Of a stretch of DNA of 55,219 nt, positions 50,862 to 55,219 are shown piece after piece (within the stretch, counting starts at the first letter, position 1; each line of letters begins with the position of its first letter). Source of the stretch: Borreliella bissettiae DN127. GTDB lineage: Bacteria; Spirochaetota; Spirochaetia; Borreliales; Borreliaceae. A program made the position numbers and the translations under genes. The stretch covers positions 1 to 55,219 of the forward strand of contig NC_015919.1 in the NCBI RefSeq assembly GCF_000222305.1, in the 5' to 3' direction. A model generated the notes under the pieces. It searched no databases and was not told the DNA's origin. It saw only the letters and a program-made list of their open reading frames with translations.

Positions 50862-51662
50862 TTATTTATTTAATTCTTTTTGGTTATATTGAATAATTTC
50901 ATCGATAGTGTAATTGTAATTGTCCATTATGTGCAGTGCTATGCCATCTACCGGATAATCCGTGGCAATTAATGCTGGGTGGGTTTTCATTTCTTCAACA
51001 GTTTTTATTAACTGTTTTGCAAATTTTTCTTTTAGCTTTAAGCTAGATTCTGAGCGTATTAGTAGCTCTTCTAATTCTTTTGGGGTTAAAGAGTTTGATT
51101 TGGTTTGTATTAATTGTAAATGATTTTCTAGATGTGCTTGAATATCTGTTGTTGTTTTATAAAAGAATTTCAAAGCTATATTTTTGTGCTTCCCTTCATC
51201 CTTATCTATAATGCTGTAAAGAATGTCTTTTAAATTCTTTATTTTTGTTGTGTCGTAATTTAAAGATGAGTAAATCATTCGTTTTATTTGCATTTTTACA
51301 TTTTTTTTAGCTTCTTCTTTTTCTTTTTTGAAATATTCGGGTTGGATTTTATTATCAAGAGTTTCTATGAAATCAGCTTGTGCAGAAGCAATGTTAGCTA
51401 TTTTTGTAGTTTCTTCAATTTTTTGAGCTTCTAATTTCTTGCCAATTGCTTCTAATTTTGAGGCTGTAGTTTCTTTTTTAAGTTGCTGCTTTAAAGACTT
51501 TAGATTTTCAGATTCATTTTCAAAATCTCTGAAGTTTTCTTTTATATCGGTTCGGCTGTTTACTTTTGGATTAGTTGGATTAACAGTGTATGAAATGCAA
51601 ATTAAAGTTAGTATTGTTGCAATGATATTAAGCTTAATACTATTTGGTTTATTTTTTGTCAA
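50862..51662 (-). CDS. PFam54 CspA-family protein with lost lipobox cysteine, copy 6
   Basis: A 266-residue protein. The TTG at 51662 is the start, since AAGGAG precedes it and all paralogues start there; the ATG at 51680 would swallow this ribosome-binding site. The signal peptide reads LNIIATILTLICISY and then TVNPTNPK. The sister copy 5 has CISC-TVNP, so the lipidation cysteine (TGC) is now tyrosine (TAC). A cysteine remains three residues before the site, without a proper lipobox. The rest (MIYSSLNYDTTKIKNLKDIL and more) is intact. It may be secreted, anchored by its signal helix, or non-functional. Confidence 0.82.
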   Translation of the reverse strand: MTKNKPNSIKLNIIATILTLICISYTVNPTNPKVNSRTDIKENFRDFENESENLKSLKQQLKKETTASKLEAIGKKLEAQKIEETTKIANIASAQADFIETLDNKIQPEYFKKEKEEAKKNVKMQIKRMIYSSLNYDTTKIKNLKDILYSIIDKDEGKHKNIALKFFYKTTTDIQAHLENHLQLIQTKSNSLTPKELEELLIRSESSLKLKEKFAKQLIKTVEEMKTHPALIATDYPVDGIALHIMDNYNYTIDEIIQYNQKELNK

Positions 51663-51868
51663 AATAATCTCCTTGTGCATATTTATAAGTTAAAATTAAT
51701 GTTTGTTGATTTTAATACAAAATAATACAACTGTATTTTAAGATCTTTTGGATAACAATATTATTATTTAGTATTAAAAAAATAAATTTATATTTTATGT
51801 TTTTAAGTTTTTTCCAATATTTCTAATCTCCTTAATTTGTAACAACGCTATTCCACACACACCGCTAA

Positions 51869-52747
51869 TTAGTAGTGTATGTGGTCACAACAGGTGTTTA
51901 GCGGCGTTTTAATATCATTTAAAATTTGCATACTTTCATTTGGATTGAATTTGTGTTCGTATCTAACCCTTATTATTTCTCCTAAAATTTTTCCATCAGC
52001 TTTGGCTCCCCCCATATTGTTGTCATATTCACCAATAATGTTATCAATAGTTTTTATCCAAGAATTTCTCTCTTGTATTAGTTTTTCAAGTTTTTCTTGA
52101 ATCCCTTTTACCGTTTTTGTTCTAAAGTTAAACATTAGACGTCTTTGCTCGTCTTTGGTTAAAAGATTAACGGCGCCTTCAAATGCTTCTTGGATCTTAA
52201 ATCCTGTCCAAAAAATTAAACCAATAAGTGTGTAATGGTATCCAGTTGAGCTTGATGTTTGTGTAAGTATTGTTGTTAATTTTTTGATTTTATTTTCATT
52301 GTAATTTAAAGATGAGTAAAACAATCTTCTACTCCGATTGTTTTTTAACATGTAATCAATGTTCATGTCTTGTTTTTCTGGGAATGCGGCAATGTTTATT
52401 CCAAATTGATCAACTGGTTCGATTTTTTTAATATCTGTGGTTTTTTTTTGAGTAAATATCTCGATATTTGAATTTATTTTTTTAATGAATTTTTCATTCT
52501 CATCAAATTCCTGTGCAATTTTTTTAATTATCGCTTCCTTTTCATCGTTTAAAAGCTGGCTTTGTTGTAAATTTTGCCTCTTTTTGAGATTTACTGCTTT
52601 CTCAACGCCAAAGCTTTTAACTTCAATGAGGTTTGGTTGCAATTCGCTTGTTGCTTCTGTGTTGTTTGATTTAGAATAAAAAGAACATGAGACCAGTAAA
52701 GTTATTTGAAACAGCTTTAATTTTTTCCAAATTGTGTTTTTCTTCAA
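51869..52747 (-). CDS. PFam54 lipoprotein (BBA73-like)
   Basis: A 292-residue lipoprotein from a TTG start with AAGGATTA upstream. Lipobox LLVSC (Cys 21). It carries the P35-group signature PVDQFGINIAAFPEK and RRLFYSSLNYNENKIKKLT, so it is closer to BBA64/65/66 than to the CspA array. It corresponds to BBA73. It lacks the array-type terminator and is the last leftward gene before the divergent oms28. Confidence 0.8.
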   Translation of the reverse strand: MKKNTIWKKLKLFQITLLVSCSFYSKSNNTEATSELQPNLIEVKSFGVEKAVNLKKRQNLQQSQLLNDEKEAIIKKIAQEFDENEKFIKKINSNIEIFTQKKTTDIKKIEPVDQFGINIAAFPEKQDMNIDYMLKNNRSRRLFYSSLNYNENKIKKLTTILTQTSSSTGYHYTLIGLIFWTGFKIQEAFEGAVNLLTKDEQRRLMFNFRTKTVKGIQEKLEKLIQERNSWIKTIDNIIGEYDNNMGGAKADGKILGEIIRVRYEHKFNPNESMQILNDIKTPLNTCCDHIHY

Positions 52748-52856
52748 AAAGTAATCCTTAAAAAATTAATCATTCGTTATTAGTTATTATTCGGCAAGCT
52801 CAATATTTTTTATTTCTAATATAAATATATTTCAATTTCTTTAATTTTCAACGGTT

Positions 52857-52893
52857 GTTTTATTTATTTAAAATAAAATTTAATAAATAAAAC
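52857..52893. repeat. 12-bp inverted repeat
   Basis: GTTTTATTTATT (52857-52868) and AATAAATAAAAC (52882-52893), 13-nt spacer. Confidence 0.55.
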
Positions 52894-53048
52894 GTTTAAA
52901 ATATTCTTAAAACTCAAAAATTTTCTGTTTAGTTTTTAAATTTGTTGGTAGTGAGTTAATATTAATGTTTTACATTTTGCTTTTTATTAATTTTAAAAAT
53001 ATTCCCCGGTAGTCTTGTTTTTGCTGATGATTGCATTATATTTTTCAT

Positions 53049-53091
53049 GTGTTATTTTATAATAATAAATCTAAATATTATAAAATAACAC
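53049..53091. repeat. 16-bp inverted repeat upstream of oms28
   Basis: GTGTTATTTTATAATA (53049-53064) and TATTATAAAATAACAC (53076-53091) are exact arms with an 11-nt spacer. No gene ends here in either direction, so a regulatory role is more likely than termination. Confidence 0.65.
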
Positions 53092-53269
53092 CGTTCTCCC
53101 CATTTTAATGAAAATTCTGAGTGCTTAGTTTTTGTTAAAAGCCTTATCTTTTTAAAGTCATTTTTAATTAAAAAAGTTAATTATATGTTTTTATACAAAT
53201 ATGTATTGATTCTAATTTAGTTATGTTTTAAAATATTAAAAATAAATGTTTAAATAAGGAGAATTAATA

Positions 53270-54091
53270 ATGACTAAAATATTTAGTAATTTAATAATTA
53301 ATGGATTATTGTTTGGATTTGTAAATTTAAATGTGTTTGCAGATTCTAACAATGTAAATATTCTCAAGTCTCAATCCAATGTTTTAGAACAACCAGATCA
53401 AAAAGAGGACAAAAACTTAGATCAAAAAGAGGACAAAAACTTAGATCAAAAAGATAATAAAAACTTAGATCAAAAAGATCAAGTTGATCAAGCTCTAGAT
53501 ACTATTAGCAAGGTAACCGAAGATGTTACTACTAAATTAGAGGGAGTTAGAGAATCATCTCTTGAGTTGGTAGAGTCAAATGATGCAGCGGTAGTTAAAA
53601 AGTTTGTAGGTTCAATGTCTTTAATCTCAGATGTTGCCAAAGGAGCTGTTGTTGCATCACGAGAAGCAACTATTGTGGCAAAGTGTTCAGGAATAGCTGC
53701 TGAGGATGCAAACAAAGTTGTTGAAATATCTAAAAAGGCTGTTCAAGAAACCCAAAAGGCTGTTTCTGTTGCCGGGGAAGCAACATTTTTAATAGAAAAG
53801 CAAATAATGTCAAATAAATCTCCAAATAATAAAGAATTGGAGTTGACAAAAGAAGAATTTGCTAAAGTAGAGCAAGTTAAAGAAACTTTAATGGCTTCTG
53901 AAAGGGCTTTAGATGAAACAGTTCAAGAGGCTCAAAAAGTTCTCAATATGGTTAATGGTTTAAATCCATCAAATAAGGATCAAGCAGTAGCAAAAAAAGA
54001 TGTTGCAAAGGCTATTTCTAATGTTGTTAAGGTGGCTCAAGGTGCAAGAGATCTTGCAAAAGTAATGACCATTTCTTTATATATGAGATAG
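53270..54091 (+). CDS. oms28: Outer-membrane-spanning protein Oms28 (BBA74)
   Basis: A 273-residue protein with AAGGAGAA before the ATG. It has a cleavable signal peptide (ends NVFA, about residue 24), no lipobox, and a helical body with repeats such as VVEISKKAVQETQKAVSVAG. B31 Oms28 is 257 residues. The 16 additional residues here equal two extra copies of an 8-residue repeat DQKEDKNL after the signal peptide. It was first described as a porin and later as a periplasmic, outer-membrane-associated protein (established). The body reads as helical coiled coil rather than a beta barrel. Confidence 0.93.
   Translation: MTKIFSNLIINGLLFGFVNLNVFADSNNVNILKSQSNVLEQPDQKEDKNLDQKEDKNLDQKDNKNLDQKDQVDQALDTISKVTEDVTTKLEGVRESSLELVESNDAAVVKKFVGSMSLISDVAKGAVVASREATIVAKCSGIAAEDANKVVEISKKAVQETQKAVSVAGEATFLIEKQIMSNKSPNNKELELTKEEFAKVEQVKETLMASERALDETVQEAQKVLNMVNGLNPSNKDQAVAKKDVAKAISNVVKVAQGARDLAKVMTISLYMR
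53396..53479 (+). repeat. 24-bp tandem repeats in oms28
   Basis: Units at 53396-53419 and 53420-53443 are identical, the third (53444-53467) varies and a partial fourth follows. Each encodes DQK(E/D)(D/N)KNL in frame, so copy number can change without frameshift. Confidence 0.85.
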
Positions 54092-54130
54092 TTAGATTAT
54101 ACAGATTTATAAATAATTAGAGGTTAAAGC

Positions 54131-54169
54131 AAAAAGGTTTGAAGCTAATTATATAGCTTCTGCCTTTTT
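54131..54169 (+). terminator. Terminator of oms28
   Basis: AAAAAGG and GAAGCTA pair with TAGCTTC and CCTTTTT, with a small internal loop. It lies 40 bp after the stop. Confidence 0.75.
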
Positions 54170-54308
54170 TATTTTACTAAGATCAATATTAAATCCCCTA
54201 TTAAGGTTGTTTATGATATAATATTTACATTCTATATTCACTTGAATAATTGTATTAATTACATTCTTAAAAGGTTAATAAATTCGCCTTAAGCGAGGAG
54301 CTTAGTTT

Positions 54309-55109
54309 TTGAATAAAGAATATAAAATTTTGGATAATGGGTTTTTAAAGCTTATTGATTTTATGGGAGATGATAAGCGAATAGTTAAAGCAGCAAGGAT
54401 TTCTTATCGAGGAGAGAGTGTTAAAAGAAAAGATGAAGAACTTATTGATTATTTAATAAGAAATGGGCACACAAGCCCATTGGAGCAGGTAGTTTTTACA
54501 TTTCATGTTAAAGCCCCAATATTTATTGCAAGGCAATGGATGAGGCATAGAACCGCAAGGATTAATGAAGTTTCTAGATGCTACAGCTTGGCAAGAGAGG
54601 AATTTTATGTTCCTTTAGAAGAAGATTTAAAGTGTAAAATTTTTAATAATAAATCTAAAATAGAATTTAAACCTTTGGAAAAAAGTTTATCAGACAAAAT
54701 AAAACATCATCAAAAACATTCTTATGAGCTTTATCAAGATATGATCAATTCTAATATTCCAAAAGAGCTCTCAAGAATAGTTTTGCCTTTAAGTTTATAT
54801 ACTGAATGGTATTGGCAAATTGATTTAAATAATCTTTTTCATTTTATTAAGTTGCGATTAGCCTTAGACAGTCCAAAAGAAATTAAAGAGAATTCCCCAA
54901 AAGAAATGCGCGAATATGCTAAAGCATTGGTAAGTATAGTAAGAGAAATTGTACCCACGGCTTTTAACAGTTTTGAAAATCATTTTTTAAGGGGAAAGAG
55001 ATTTTCTGGTGAAGAGATAGCAGTAATTATTAACGCTTTAGATTTAAATAAGCTTAATATGGATGCTAAAAAATTGGAGCTATTAAAAGATAAGCTAGGA
55101 ATTGATTAA
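54309..55109 (+). CDS. thyX: Flavin-dependent thymidylate synthase ThyX
   Basis: A 266-residue enzyme from a TTG start with GCGAGGAG at 54293-54300. It makes dTMP from dUMP using methylene-tetrahydrofolate, FAD and NAD(P)H. The ThyX motif RHRTARINEVS (RHR, seven residues, S) is present at about 81-91. The earlier NGHTSPLEQVVFTFHVKAPI and the C-terminal VRE-I-PTAFNSFENHF segment fit the family. Borrelia lacks the classical ThyA enzyme, so this plasmid gene is probably why lp54 is never lost. It is the last gene, about 110 bp from the right telomere. Confidence 0.95.
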   Translation: MNKEYKILDNGFLKLIDFMGDDKRIVKAARISYRGESVKRKDEELIDYLIRNGHTSPLEQVVFTFHVKAPIFIARQWMRHRTARINEVSRCYSLAREEFYVPLEEDLKCKIFNNKSKIEFKPLEKSLSDKIKHHQKHSYELYQDMINSNIPKELSRIVLPLSLYTEWYWQIDLNNLFHFIKLRLALDSPKEIKENSPKEMREYAKALVSIVREIVPTAFNSFENHFLRGKRFSGEEIAVIINALDLNKLNMDAKKLELLKDKLGID

Positions 55110-55219
55110 TTTTTTAAGGGTTTAGTATTTTTTAGATATAAGAATTTTGACAATGTAAATTTAAAATTAAATGTTATAAAATATAAAAGAGGCATTAATA
55201 ATAAGAGTTTATTAGTATA
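55110..55219. other. Right subtelomere and hairpin telomere
   Basis: About 110 bp of AT-rich DNA without a gene. The last bases TTTATTAGTATA match the left-end turnaround (axis after AGTA at 55217), so the window passes the hairpin axis by two bases. The flanking AAGAG differs from the left end (GATAA). Confidence 0.8.

Larger units (their letters stand above)
52748..53269. other. Divergent region BBA73 / oms28 with two inverted repeats
   Basis: No gene. It contains a 12-bp inverted repeat at 52857-52893 and a 16-bp perfect one at 53049-53091, then the oms28 promoter and AAGGAGAA. Confidence 0.55.

Noticed and set aside
1..55219. tRNA, rRNA, insertion sequence or transposase gene
   Set aside because: I saw no tRNA cloverleaf, rRNA-like GC-rich segment, DDE or Tn605-type transposase, or target-site duplications. 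A covariance-model search would be needed to exclude small RNAs.

Overview
The window looks like a complete or nearly complete linear plasmid of the lp54 type from a Lyme-disease spirochaete (Borrelia/Borreliella burgdorferi sensu lato). The evidence is the very low GC content, a perfect 32-bp palindrome at the left end and a matching TTATTAGTA tract at the right end (hairpin telomeres), a PF57/PF50/PF32/PF49 partition cassette, and the characteristic gene set: ospA-ospB, dbpB-dbpA, oppA5, P27, Lp6.6, P35, a CspA-type PFam54 array, oms28 and thyX. The OspA and OspB alleles and an enlarged PFam54 array differ from what I remember of strain B31. I cannot fix the species. Locus names such as BBA15 are B31 names used by recognition, not by database search.

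Layout. 1-701: hairpin telomere and a degraded subtelomere. 702-5172: surface proteins (P13-family porin BBA01, lipoproteins BBA03, BBA04, BBA05, BBA07). 5342-9268: distal end of a phage late operon (gp25-like, baseplate J, DUF735, DUF685, BlyA holin, BlyB, OrfD lipoprotein). 9504-11231: ospAB. 11808-14947: plasmid replication/partition genes, followed by a small ORF and a DUF261-like protein with a possible papain-like Cys/His/Asp set. 16068-18090: dbpB-dbpA and a small putative lipoprotein. 18223-20172: terminase small and large subunits. 20723-25106: inserted cargo (small lipoprotein, BBA33, OppA5, BBA36, BBA37). 25467-37459: portal, capsid, connector, contractile-tail and baseplate-spike genes, with the non-phage gene BBA52 inside. 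37522-41779: P45-13, BBA59, P27, BBA61, Lp6.6. 42030-52747: ten leftward PFam54/P35-family lipoprotein genes. 53270-54091: oms28. 54309-55109: thyX. Then the right telomere.

Read as a whole, the plasmid is a domesticated, linearised relative of the cp32 prophages. Packaging, head and tail modules persist in phage order, but the late operon is cut into two arms. The right-hand part ends at the baseplate spike (37459) and its continuation (gp25, J, fibre, holin) lies at 5342-8901. Surface-lipoprotein genes for the tick/mammal cycle fill the joints between phage modules. The most noteworthy points are this permuted phage layout with a complete contractile-tail gene set, a CspA-family paralogue whose lipobox cysteine has become tyrosine, several long perfect inverted repeats in promoter-side gaps, a 15-bp palindrome shared by the partition locus and other sites, and several gene remnants.
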